A DNA stretch of 64,000 nucleotides from positions 1 through 64,000 of the forward strand of contig NZ_FMZU01000013.1 in the NCBI RefSeq assembly GCF_900101545.1, in the 5' to 3' direction. The stretch comes from Variovorax sp. CF079. Its GTDB lineage: Bacteria; Pseudomonadota; Gammaproteobacteria; Burkholderiales; Burkholderiaceae_C. Under the pieces are notes generated by a model. The model saw only the letters and a list, made by a program, of their open reading frames with translations. It was not told where the DNA came from and ran no database searches. The translations under genes were made by a program, and so were the position numbers. How positions within the stretch are numbered: the first letter of the stretch is position 1; each line of letters starts with the position of its first letter. Positions 7,619 through 15,598 of this stretch are shown piece by piece.

Positions 7619-8579
7619 TCGGCAGCACGATGCCCGTGATGTAGCTCGCGCAGCACGGTGCCGCGAGGAACACGTAGGCCGGCGACATCTCTTCGGGCTG
7701 CGCGGGCCGCTTCATGTCGGTGTGCTTGCCGAACTCCTGCACCTCCTCGGCCGGTCGATCGGAGGGGTTCAGCGGCGTCCACACAGGGCCGGGCGCGATC
7801 GCGTTGACGCGGATGCCGCGGTCCAGCAGGTTGCTCGCCAGCGACTTGGTGAAGGCATGGATCGCGCCCTTGGTGGTGGCGTAGTCCAGCAGCTGCGGGC
7901 TGCCTTCGAGTCCGGTGACGGAGCCGGAGTTGATGATCGATCCGCCCTTGCGCAGATGCGGGACCGCGGCGCGCGCCATCTGGAAGTAGCCGTAGATGTT
8001 GGTCTTGAAGGTGAGGTCGAGGCGTTCGTCGGTGATGTCCTCGATGCTCGCCGCATGCAGCTGGAAGGCCGCGTTGTTGACCAGGATGTCGAGCTTGCCG
8101 AAGGCCTGCACGGTCTCTTCCACCGCGCGCTTGCAGAAGGCCGGGTCGCGCACGTCGCCGGGGATCAGCACGCAGTGCTTGCCCTCGGCCTCGACGCAGC
8201 GCTTGGTCTCCTCGGCATCGACCTGCTCTTCATCGAGGTAGACGATCGCGACCTCCGCGCCCTCGCGCGCATACAGCAGCGCCACCGCGCGACCGATGCC
8301 CGAGTCGCCGCCGGTCACCAGCGCCACCATGCCGTCGAGCTTGCCGCTGCCGAGGTAGCCCGAGGCCTTGAAGCGCGGCTGCAGGTCCATCTCGACTTCG
8401 AGCCCGGGCTTCTTGAGGTGCTGCGCCGGCATCGGGTTCTCGGGCTCGGGGCGGTGGCCGGCCTGCACCGGCTTCTTGCTCTTGGGCTTGTCGGGCGCGG
8501 CGCGGTCCTTGGCGTCCTGTTCGCGCTGCACCTTGCGCTGTTGCACGGCGACATCGCCGGAATCGGAAGAAGAAGTCAT
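7593..8579 (-). CDS. SDR-family oxidoreductase with N-terminal extension (YghA/glucose dehydrogenase type)
   Basis: The 328-aa product has about 80 residues before the core, rich in Lys, Pro and Gln, as in the YghA/YdaD group. Then comes LVTGGDSGIG (cofactor site, residues 88-97), LVNNAA, the active-site YATTK, and GPVWTPL. An AGGAG ribosome site supports the start. The C-terminus (APCCASYITGIVLPITG) departs somewhat from the usual ASYVTGQ ending. Relatives are induced in general stress and oxidise sugars or alcohols; the exact substrate is unknown. It ends inside the convergent YihY gene. Confidence 0.88.
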   Translation of the reverse strand: MTSSSDSGDVAVQQRKVQREQDAKDRAAPDKPKSKKPVQAGHRPEPENPMPAQHLKKPGLEVEMDLQPRFKASGYLGSGKLDGMVALVTGGDSGIGRAVALLYAREGAEVAIVYLDEEQVDAEETKRCVEAEGKHCVLIPGDVRDPAFCKRAVEETVQAFGKLDILVNNAAFQLHAASIEDITDERLDLTFKTNIYGYFQMARAAVPHLRKGGSIINSGSVTGLEGSPQLLDYATTKGAIHAFTKSLASNLLDRGIRVNAIAPGPVWTPLNPSDRPAEEVQEFGKHTDMKRPAQPEEMSPAYVFLAAPCCASYITGIVLPITGSVGAV

Positions 8580-8812
8580 GGCTGTGTGCTCCTGCGGATG
8601 AGGGGTTGCTGCAAACCACCGTAGACAGCAGCCGTCCCGCACCTTGTCGTCCAAGACCGCGTCCACCGCGCAGACTCGACGAAGTCCCACAGCGCGGCGC
8701 GGCACCGGCCGATGAAGGCCAGCTGGGCTGGCTCGCCACGGCCGCGATGGCGCCCGCCTCGCTCGCGCTGCTGGTCGTTTCGGTCGACTGAGCGGAAGCG
8801 GGCCTTTCTTCT

Positions 8813-9316
8813 TCAGTGCTTGAAGCGCCGGTGGTAGAGCGCGATGCGCTCCAGCGCGTAGTCCGCAGCGGCCTCGCGGATCTCGTTGCGGCGGCCGATG
8901 AAGCGCTGCGTCTCGGTGAAGATCTGCGTGCGCTTGCCTTCGCGGAAGGCCCACGCGAAGCACTGGGTTCCGGGCCTGATCGCCGAGTCGGCATCGTCGG
9001 CCACGCCGGTGTTGGCGATGGCCAGGTTCGCGTCGCTGTGCTTGAGCGCGCCGCGGGCCATCTCCAGCGCCACCGGTTCGCTCGTGAGGTTGTAGCGGTC
9101 GATGGTCCCGGCACTCACGCCCAGGTAGCGCTGCTTGGCCTTGGGGTGGTACACCACGAAGGCCGACTCCAGCACCTGGCCCGCACCCGGCACCTCGGCC
9201 AGGCGCGAGGCGATCAGGCCCGCGGTGCAGGACTCGGCCGTCACCAGCACCAGGCCGTGATCTCCGAGGTACTCCGCGGCGGCCTTGGCCGCTGCAGTGC
9301 CGTCACCGTTCGGCAT
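8813..9316 (-). CDS. pncC: CinA C-terminal-domain amidase (nicotinamide-nucleotide amidohydrolase)
   Basis: This 167-aa stand-alone CinA domain has the signature TAESCTAGLIASRLAEVPG, where Ser29 is the catalytic nucleophile, and the later NTGVAD segment. The family deamidates nicotinamide mononucleotide to nicotinate mononucleotide in cytoplasmic NAD recycling. It lacks the N-terminal MoCF-like domain found in full CinA. The gene starts 14 bases before the stop of the upstream SDR gene, so the two are very probably co-transcribed and translationally coupled. Confidence 0.85.
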   Translation of the reverse strand: MPNGDGTAAAKAAAEYLGDHGLVLVTAESCTAGLIASRLAEVPGAGQVLESAFVVYHPKAKQRYLGVSAGTIDRYNLTSEPVALEMARGALKHSDANLAIANTGVADDADSAIRPGTQCFAWAFREGKRTQIFTETQRFIGRRNEIREAAADYALERIALYHRRFKH

Positions 9317-10121
9317 GGCCGGCGCGCTCCGGCTCGCGTGCGCTTCCGGGTTGGGCCAGCTTGCGGTGCTGCTCGGCCAGCGTGTCCGACGGCGTCACAT
9401 GGGCGAGCGCGGCCTGCATCTTGTTCTTCCAACCCGCGATCACGTCGGCCTCGCCTTTCATCATGGCCTCGAAGCCCACCTTGGCCACTTCGGCCGGGTC
9501 GGCCTTGTCCTCCTGCTGGGCCAGCTTGGTGTCGAGCATGTGGGCGCGCGCGAAGAAGTGCGTGTCGGTCACGCCCGGCATCAGGCAGCTCACCGTGACG
9601 CCGGTGTCCTTGAGCTCGTTGCGCAGCGCGAAGGAGAAGGAGTCGATGAAGGCCTTGGTGGCGTTGTAGACGGCCTGGAAGCTGCCGGGCTGGAAGCCGG
9701 CGATCGAGCCGGTGATCAGGATGCGGCCCTGGCCGCGCTCCTTCATGTGGCGCGCCACGCGGTACAGCAGGTAGATGGTGCCGGTGATGTTGGTATGGAT
9801 CACGTGCTGGACCGCGGCGAAGTCCTGGTCGAGGAAGGCGCCGCCGAGGCCGTGCCCCGCATTGGCGAAGAGTGCATCGATGTTGCGCTCCCCGGCGGCG
9901 AGCAACAGCTTGTCGACGCCCTCGCGCATCGCGAAGTCCGCCTGCACGCTGGTCACCTCGGCGCCCAACATGCGCAACTCGCCCGCGGCCTGTTCGAGCG
10001 GCTCGTCGGCGCCGATCACGAGGTCGAAGCCGTTTTGCGCCGCCTGCTTGGCCAGGTGGAGGCCGATGCCGGAGGACGCGCCCGTCACGAGCGCGAGAGG
10101 ACGGAGGTCTGAGGATTCCAT
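9303..10121 (-). CDS. SDR-family oxidoreductase, short-chain dehydrogenase YqjQ/DltE type
   Basis: The 272-aa product has LVTGASSGIG at residues 11-20, NAGHG, ITGSIAG and YNATK as catalytic segment. The C-terminal 60 residues (from about 210) extend past the SDR core with Lys/Glu-rich helices. A GAGGAA ribosome site precedes the start. It forms an overlapping pair with pncC. The substrate cannot be assigned; close-looking family members are general ketone or aldehyde reductases. Confidence 0.85.
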   Translation of the reverse strand: MESSDLRPLALVTGASSGIGLHLAKQAAQNGFDLVIGADEPLEQAAGELRMLGAEVTSVQADFAMREGVDKLLLAAGERNIDALFANAGHGLGGAFLDQDFAAVQHVIHTNITGTIYLLYRVARHMKERGQGRILITGSIAGFQPGSFQAVYNATKAFIDSFSFALRNELKDTGVTVSCLMPGVTDTHFFARAHMLDTKLAQQEDKADPAEVAKVGFEAMMKGEADVIAGWKNKMQAALAHVTPSDTLAEQHRKLAQPGSAREPERAGHAER

Positions 10122-10347
10122 GGCGTATTCCTCGAGATGAAGTGAGCGATGTCCCGGAAGCTACGCAGCGCCTGGGCATGCGGATGTCGGACGGCATCGG
10201 GTTCGGGATGCCCGGAAACCCGACGCTTCGACCTACGCATGCGCGGGCGGTGCCCTCACGCGCGTGCCCGAGCCTGGGCCGCATCCTCCGTCAGGGCCTC
10301 GCGCTTGACTTCTCGAGCGTTTCCCGAGGCCCGCGAGGAGCAATCGG

Positions 10348-10980
10348 ATGATCAAGATCGGCATCGTGGACGACCACGCCATCGTGCGTACGGGACTGCG
10401 CGACTTTTTTTCCCAGCACGTGGACCTGCGCGTGGTCGGCGAAGCCGCCAGCGGGCGCGAGGCGATCGAGCTGGTGCGCACCACGGAGATCGACGTGCTC
10501 GTCATGGATCTCTCGATGCCCGGACAGAGCGGCATCGATGCCATCGCGATGATCCGCGCCAAGGCGCCGGGGGTCGGCATCCTCGTCCTGAGCGGCTACC
10601 CCGAGGAGCACTACGCGATGAACCTGATCCGCCAGGGCGCGAGCGGCTATCTCAACAAGGAATGCGAGCCGATGGAGATCGTGAACGCGATTCGCCTCGT
10701 CTCGCTGGGCCGCCGCTACATCACACCCGGCGTGGCCGAGCTGCTGGCGCGCCAGCTCGATCGCAAGAACGACGCCGCGTCGCACGAGCAGCTGTCGGAA
10801 CGCGAGTTCCAGGTCTTCCTCAAGCTGGCCAAGGGCGAGACCGCGGGCAACATCGCGAATCACCTGTCGCTGTCGGTGAAGACCGTGAGCACCTATCGCA
10901 CGCGCATGATGGAGAAGATGAATCTCTCCTCCAACAGCGACCTGACGTACTACGCGCTGAAGAACCGGTTGATCGACTGA
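10348..10980 (+). CDS. NarL/FixJ-type response regulator (orphan)
   Basis: The receiver domain (residues 1-120) has acidic DD at 8-9, phospho-acceptor Asp54 in VMDLSMPG, and Lys104. A LuxR-type HTH follows (about 143-208: LSEREFQVFLKLAKGETAGNIANHL). Length (210 aa) is normal for GacA/UvrY-like regulators. No sensor kinase is adjacent: the left neighbour is a divergent SDR and the right neighbour a convergent esterase. It probably receives phosphate from an unlinked kinase. Confidence 0.9.
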   Translation: MIKIGIVDDHAIVRTGLRDFFSQHVDLRVVGEAASGREAIELVRTTEIDVLVMDLSMPGQSGIDAIAMIRAKAPGVGILVLSGYPEEHYAMNLIRQGASGYLNKECEPMEIVNAIRLVSLGRRYITPGVAELLARQLDRKNDAASHEQLSEREFQVFLKLAKGETAGNIANHLSLSVKTVSTYRTRMMEKMNLSSNSDLTYYALKNRLID

Positions 10981-10991
10981 GCCCCCGGCGA

Positions 10992-12068
10992 TCAGTGCGC
11001 CGGCAGCCGCGGATGCTCGAAGAAGAAGCGCAGCATCTCGGCGCTGGCGTCGGGGCCCCGGCCATCCGTATAGGAACCCTTGGCGCTGCCCCCCGACCAC
11101 GCGTGAGCGCCGCCATGGACCACCCAGTGTTCGGCCACCACGCGCCCGTCGGCCGAGCGGTGCGAATGCCGGGTTGCGCCGCGGCTGCCGTTGCTCTGCA
11201 CATGTTCGACGTCGACGGAGGTCGTTTTCCCCACACTGGCGGCCATGACCTGAGCGCCGTTGTTCGCATGGACGGTGGCGTCTGCATCGCCGTGGAAGAC
11301 GATGGTCGGCACGCCGCTGGCCACATCGCCCTGGATCGCGCCGCCGGCCTTCATCGCCATCAAAGCAGCCGGCAGGTCGGATGCGACACCCGCTGCCAGG
11401 CCGGAGTGGACCCCGACCGCGGCGAACAGGTCGGGATACGCTTCACCCAGGATCGCGGCCATCGCGCCGCCCGCCGACAGTCCGGCGACGTAGACGCGCT
11501 GGGGGTCGATCGCGTGACGCGCCATCACATCGCGTGTCATGCCCGCCAAGAGCGCGGGCTCGCCGCGGCCGCGTTGCTGATGGCTGTGCTTGAACCAGTT
11601 CCAGCAACCCTGTGGATTCGCCTGGCGCGACTGCGCCGGATACAGCACGAAGAAGCCCTGCGCCAGCGCAGCCTCGTTCATCGCCGTGCCCGCGGCGAAA
11701 TCGTCGGGATCCTGGGTGCAGCCATGAAGCATCACGACCAATGGCAGCGCGCGTTCGCCGGCCTGCGGCGGGACGAAGAGCTTGTAGTCGCGGCGGCCGG
11801 CTGCGTCGGCAAAGCTGCCGGCGATAAAACTGCCCGAAGCGGGTACATCGACGTACGCGGCCGGCGCCTCCAGATCGACGCCCGCCGGCCGGCGATCAGG
11901 CACTCGCCGGGCCTCGACGTCGATCACGTCCGGCATTTCGCCCGTCGTCGGCTGCGCGAGTCCCATGCGGCCCAGCGCGGCCTGGATCGCAGCGGTTGCC
12001 GCGTGAAGGTCGCCCGCCCGGGTCAGCCGGCTCGCTTGCGCCATCAGATGCTTGAAGTCAGGGTTCAT
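10992..12068 (-). CDS. PHB-depolymerase-family esterase
   Basis: This 358-aa alpha/beta hydrolase has the oxyanion-hole motif HGCTQD at 115-120, the nucleophile box GLSAGGAM with Ser198, Asp261 or Asp263 in FHGDADATVH, and His322 in GGAHAWSGG. These are typical of the Esterase_phd/LpqC group, which hydrolyses short-chain polyhydroxyalkanoate or other esters. There is no clear signal peptide, so a cytoplasmic enzyme is likely unless the N-terminus is misassigned. It lies 25 bases downstream of the CopG-type regulator gene and shares its operon. Confidence 0.85.
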   Translation of the reverse strand: MNPDFKHLMAQASRLTRAGDLHAATAAIQAALGRMGLAQPTTGEMPDVIDVEARRVPDRRPAGVDLEAPAAYVDVPASGSFIAGSFADAAGRRDYKLFVPPQAGERALPLVVMLHGCTQDPDDFAAGTAMNEAALAQGFFVLYPAQSRQANPQGCWNWFKHSHQQRGRGEPALLAGMTRDVMARHAIDPQRVYVAGLSAGGAMAAILGEAYPDLFAAVGVHSGLAAGVASDLPAALMAMKAGGAIQGDVASGVPTIVFHGDADATVHANNGAQVMAASVGKTTSVDVEHVQSNGSRGATRHSHRSADGRVVAEHWVVHGGAHAWSGGSAKGSYTDGRGPDASAEMLRFFFEHPRLPAH

Positions 12069-12093
12069 CTTGGTCTTTCAGAGGGGTTGGGGT

Positions 12094-12516
12094 TCAGCCG
12101 ATGCGTCCGGCGAGCGCAGCCTTCACGGCCGGACTCGCGTGCAGTGCCCCCAGCACGGTGATGGACTCGATGGTGGCCAGCGCCAGCGCAGGGGTGACGT
12201 CGAGAGCGATCGCAGCCAGTCCCAGCACGCGGATTTGCAAGGTCTCACCGGCCGCTTGAACGGCTTGCAGGTCGGCAGCGGAGTAGTGCTGGATGCCAAG
12301 CACCAGGGCTTTGCGCGAGACGACCTGGCGCACCACGTCGATCTGCGTGGCCAGCTGGTTTCGGATCGCGGTGCGGATCAGGTCGGTGCGATTGGCATAG
12401 AAGCCTTCCTGCACCAGCAGGTCGATTTGCCCGAGATCGACGCAGCCCACGTTGATCGTGATCTTTTCGTCGACGGGCTTTGCAGCGGAGGCCAGGGTGG
12501 CGCTTTTTCGTGGCAT
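12094..12516 (-). CDS. CopG/ribbon-helix-helix-type regulator
   Basis: The 140-aa product has an N-terminal ribbon-helix-helix-like stretch (KITINVGCVDLGQIDLLVQEGFYANRTDLIRTAIRNQL, residues 18-51), in which a beta strand is followed by helices ending in the dimerisation motif. The C-terminal half is rich in Ala, Leu and Val and may bind a hydrophobic ligand or other granule-associated partner. Co-transcription with a PHB-depolymerase-type esterase suggests a link with polyester metabolism. It faces a palindrome just upstream that is a candidate autoregulatory site. Confidence 0.75.
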   Translation of the reverse strand: MPRKSATLASAAKPVDEKITINVGCVDLGQIDLLVQEGFYANRTDLIRTAIRNQLATQIDVVRQVVSRKALVLGIQHYSAADLQAVQAAGETLQIRVLGLAAIALDVTPALALATIESITVLGALHASPAVKAALAGRIG

Positions 12517-12531
12517 GGCGCCATCCTAGCA

Positions 12532-12547
12532 CCATCCAAGTGGATGG
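12532..12547. promoter_or_regulatory. CCATCC palindrome, candidate operator of the CopG-type regulator
   Basis: CCATCCAAGTGGATGG is a perfect 6-bp inverted repeat around AAGT. A third CCATCC lies at 12521-12526, giving repeated half-sites as ribbon-helix-helix proteins often use. It sits 15 bases upstream of the regulator start. Confidence 0.4.
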
Positions 12548-12571
12548 CTTGTCTCTTCCCTTTCAGGGTCA

Positions 12572-12587
12572 CTGTATATTCATACAG
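12572..12587. promoter_or_regulatory. LexA (SOS) box upstream of the nuclease-helicase gene
   Basis: CTGTATATTCATACAG matches the E. coli-type consensus CTG-N10-CAG with six symmetric bases on each side. It ends 8 bases before the ATG, so bound LexA would block initiation. The second such box in this window is in front of recA. Confidence 0.85.
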
Positions 12588-12595
12588 ATCACGGC

Positions 12596-14920
12596 ATGCG
12601 CACCGAACCCGCTTCTTCCACTGCCACAGCGCCGACCCTTGCGGTCTCGGTGAAGTCGCTGTGCGCCTTCGCCGCGAAGGCGGGCGACCTCGACCTGCGC
12701 TTCGTGCCCGCGCCGAGCGCGCAGGAAGGCATTGCCGGGCATCGCCTGGTGCAGGGCCGGCGCGATGCCGACTACGAGTGCGAGGTGGCGCTCGCTTCGC
12801 GCTTCGGCCGGCTGCAGGTGCGCGGGCGCGCCGACGGCTACGACGCCGGGCGCTGCAGGCTGGAAGAGATCAAGACCTTTCGCGGCGAGTTCGCGGCCAT
12901 CCGCTCGAACCATCGCGCGCTGCATTGGGCGCAGGCCAGGGTCTACGGCTGGATGCTGTGCGAAGAGCGTTCGCTGCCCGACATCGAGGTCACGCTGGTG
13001 TACCTCGAACTCGCGACCGGCGAGGAGTTTGCGCTGGCCGAGAGCTGGACGCGCGAGGCGCTTTGCGAGGACTTCGAGGCGCTGTGCGGGCGCTACCTCG
13101 CATGGGCCGAACAGGAGGCCGGCCACCGCGCGGAACTCGACGAAGCGCTCGCCGGGCTGGCCTTTCCGCACGCCGGGTTCCGGCACGGTCAGCGCGAGCT
13201 GGCGCAAGCCGTCTACCGCTCGGCCGCCTCGCGGCGCTGCCTGCTGGCGCAGGCGCCCACCGGCATCGGCAAGACGGTGGCCACCCTGTTCCCGCTGCTC
13301 AAGGCGCGCCCTTCGGAGCACATCGACAAGATCTTCTTCCTCACGGCCAAGACCTCGGGCCGGGCGCTCGCGCTCGACAGCCTGCGCCTGCTCGCTGGCG
13401 AGAACGCGCCGCTGCGCGTGCTCGAACTCGCGGCGCGCGAGAAGGTCTGCGAGTACCCGGGCCGCGCCTGCCACGGCGAGGCCTGCCCGCTCGCGCGCGG
13501 CTTCTACGACCGCCTGCCCGCGGCTCGCGCCGAAGCCGCGCAAGCGGGCTGGCTGGACCGCGAGGCCACGCGCCGCATCGCGCTGTCGCACCAGGTCTGT
13601 CCCTACTTCCTGGCCCAGGAGATGACTCGCTGGAGCGACGTGATCGTGGGCGACTACAACTACTACTTCGACAGCAGCGCCTTCCTCTACGCGTTGACGA
13701 AAGAGGAAGAGTGGCGCGTGGCGCTCCTGGTCGACGAGGCGCACAACCTGCTGGGCCGCGCGCGCGGCATGTACAGCGCAGAGCTGGAAACCGGGGCCTT
13801 GGCGGAGGCGCGGCGCCATGCACCGGCCGGCCTCAAGCCGGTGCTGGACAAGCTGCAGCGCGAGTGGACGCTGCAGCAGCGCGACCAGGCCGTCGCCTAC
13901 CAGGCGCACGAGGCCATTGCCGAGCGCTTCGAGCGCGCCTTGCAGGAGGCGGTCTCGGCCATGGCCGAGCACTTCGCCGCCCGTCCCGACGAAGCGGAAG
14001 GTCCGCTGCAGCGCTTCTTCTTCGATGCGCTGCACTTCCTGCGCCTGGCCGATTCCTTCGGCACGCATTCGGTCTTCGAATCCACTCTCGGCGAAGGCGG
14101 CGCCGCGGCGCTGGCCATCCGCAACCTGGTGCCGGCGCCCTTCCTCGAACGGCGCTTCGCCGATTGCGCGTCGGCTGCCTGCTTCTCGGGCACGCTCGCG
14201 CCTTTTTCCTTCTACCGCGACACGCTGGGCCTGCCGGAGGACACGGCCACGCTGGATGTCGACTCGCCCTTTCGCAGCGAACAATTGACGGTGCGCGTGG
14301 CCATGCACGTCTCGACGCGCTTTCGCGACCGCGGCCGCTCGCTCGCGGCGCTCATCGACATCATCGGAGGCCAGTTCACCGAGCGCCCGGGCAACTACCT
14401 GGCCTTCTTCAGCAGCTTCGACTACCTGGACAGCGCCTTGCAGGCCTTCGCGGCGCGGCACCCCGGCGTGCCCGTGTGGGCACAGTCGCGCGGCATGCGG
14501 GAGCCCGAGCGCGAGGCCTTCCTTGCGCGCTTCGCGCCCGGCGGCCAGGGCATCGGCTTCGCGGTGCTCGGCGGCGCTTTCGGCGAGGGCATCGATCTGC
14601 CGGGCGATCGGCTGGTCGGTGCCTTCGTCGCCAGCCTGGGCATGCCGCAGCACAACGAGGCCAACGAGATCATGCGCGAGCGCATGCAGGCGCTGTTCGG
14701 CGACGGCTACGAGTACACCTATGTCTATCCGGGGCTGCAGAAGGTGGTGCAGGCCGCCGGACGCGTGATTCGAAGCGAAGAGGACGCGGGCGTGCTGTAC
14801 CTGCTCGACGACCGCTTCGCGCAGCAGGAGATCCGCGCGCTGCTGCCGGGCTGGTGGCATGTGCAGCCCTTATTCGGGCGCGTCGAGCCCGGTGAGCCAT
14901 CGCCTACGCAGAGGCGGTAA
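12596..14920 (+). CDS. SOS-regulated DinG/XPD-type DNA helicase with N-terminal RecB/Cas4-like nuclease domain
   Basis: The 774-aa product joins two modules. Residues about 1-180 look like a PD-(D/E)XK nuclease: Asp80, then EIK with Glu91 and Lys93, and the QxxxY motif of the RecB/Cas4 group (Gln113, Tyr117). The helicase part has Walker A QAPTGIGKT near 219-227, the DEAH box at 380-383, and four Cys (285, 292, 297, 335) between them that match the Fe-S cluster of XPD/DinG helicases. Late motifs include FGEGIDLPGDRL and QAAGRVIRSEED. It should unwind and possibly cut damaged or forked DNA. A LexA box overlaps the promoter region. Confidence 0.88.
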   Translation: MRTEPASSTATAPTLAVSVKSLCAFAAKAGDLDLRFVPAPSAQEGIAGHRLVQGRRDADYECEVALASRFGRLQVRGRADGYDAGRCRLEEIKTFRGEFAAIRSNHRALHWAQARVYGWMLCEERSLPDIEVTLVYLELATGEEFALAESWTREALCEDFEALCGRYLAWAEQEAGHRAELDEALAGLAFPHAGFRHGQRELAQAVYRSAASRRCLLAQAPTGIGKTVATLFPLLKARPSEHIDKIFFLTAKTSGRALALDSLRLLAGENAPLRVLELAAREKVCEYPGRACHGEACPLARGFYDRLPAARAEAAQAGWLDREATRRIALSHQVCPYFLAQEMTRWSDVIVGDYNYYFDSSAFLYALTKEEEWRVALLVDEAHNLLGRARGMYSAELETGALAEARRHAPAGLKPVLDKLQREWTLQQRDQAVAYQAHEAIAERFERALQEAVSAMAEHFAARPDEAEGPLQRFFFDALHFLRLADSFGTHSVFESTLGEGGAAALAIRNLVPAPFLERRFADCASAACFSGTLAPFSFYRDTLGLPEDTATLDVDSPFRSEQLTVRVAMHVSTRFRDRGRSLAALIDIIGGQFTERPGNYLAFFSSFDYLDSALQAFAARHPGVPVWAQSRGMREPEREAFLARFAPGGQGIGFAVLGGAFGEGIDLPGDRLVGAFVASLGMPQHNEANEIMRERMQALFGDGYEYTYVYPGLQKVVQAAGRVIRSEEDAGVLYLLDDRFAQQEIRALLPGWWHVQPLFGRVEPGEPSPTQRR

Positions 14921-14991
14921 GCCGGCCTGCGCTACCAGTGATTCGTGAAGCGCAGCCTTGCCGTATTCCAGGTCTTACGAAAGGAATCGTC

Positions 14992-15300
14992 ATGCCAAGA
15001 GGTGACAAATCCTCCTACTCGGACAAGCAGAAACGCAAGGCCGAGCACATCGAGGAAGGCTACGAGAAACGCGGCGTCGCGAAGGGTGAAGCCGAGCGGC
15101 GCGCATGGGCCACGGTGAACGCCGAGACCGGCGGCGGCAAGAAGAGCGGCTCGGGCCGCGGCAAGGCCGAGAGCCATGCGCCCTCGCGCAAGGGCGGCCA
15201 CATCGGCGGTTCGGCCTCCGCCAGCCGGAGCGCCGCGGAGCGCTCGGCCTCGGCGAAGAAGGCCGCCGCCACGCGCAAGCGCAACGCCGCACGCGCCTGA
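14992..15300 (+). CDS. Small basic Lys/Ala-rich protein (often labelled plasmid stabilization protein)
   Basis: The start at 14992 has an AAAGGA ribosome site. The first 45 residues (MPRGDKSSYSDKQKRKAEHI..., then GVAKGEAERRAWATVN) form a recurring conserved core found in many proteobacterial genomes under the name plasmid stabilization protein; this name is from memory and the role is unproven. The second half is low-complexity Gly/Ser followed by Ala/Lys repeats, resembling histone-H1-like tails. It is likely a nucleic-acid-associated protein. It stands alone after the helicase gene and is convergent with the next small gene. Confidence 0.6.
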   Translation: MPRGDKSSYSDKQKRKAEHIEEGYEKRGVAKGEAERRAWATVNAETGGGKKSGSGRGKAESHAPSRKGGHIGGSASASRSAAERSASAKKAAATRKRNAARA

Positions 15301-15309
15301 GCGCGACGC

Positions 15310-15498
15310 TCAGGGCTCCGGCTTCGGCAGGCCGCCCTTGCCGAGTTCGGCCAGCTGCAGCTCGATGGCGAACAGGCGCTCGTTGAGGATCGCGGTCTGA
15401 AGCCGCAGGGCCTCGATGATGGCGCGCGTCTGGGGGTCGGGCGCGTTGTTCGACAGCTCCTGCAGCTCGTGCAGTTTTCTGCGCAGCTCGTTGCTCAT
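15310..15498 (-). CDS. Small hypothetical protein, 62 aa, helical
   Basis: The product (MSNELRRKLHELQELSNNAP then a long amphipathic helix) has heptad-like Leu spacing and probably forms a coiled coil. It has no membrane segment or Cys. It is divergent from the amidohydrolase gene and convergent with the basic protein gene. I do not recognise a family; coding is supported by composition and the clean start-stop arrangement only. Confidence 0.5.
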   Translation of the reverse strand: MSNELRRKLHELQELSNNAPDPQTRAIIEALRLQTAILNERLFAIELQLAELGKGGLPKPEP

Positions 15499-15598
15499 GG
15501 CGGGCCTTCATCGGATCGGTGATGCGCCATCCTAGGCCGGGACGCGCGCCGGGCCAAGCTGCGTCAGAATCCGTGGCTTCTTCCCCACGACCGCCGTC

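Noticed and set aside
8606..8791. Small plus-strand frame between the SDR and pncC genes
   Set aside because: It has no ribosome site, Pro/Arg-rich composition at first, and overlaps the promoter region of the SDR gene; not supported as a gene.
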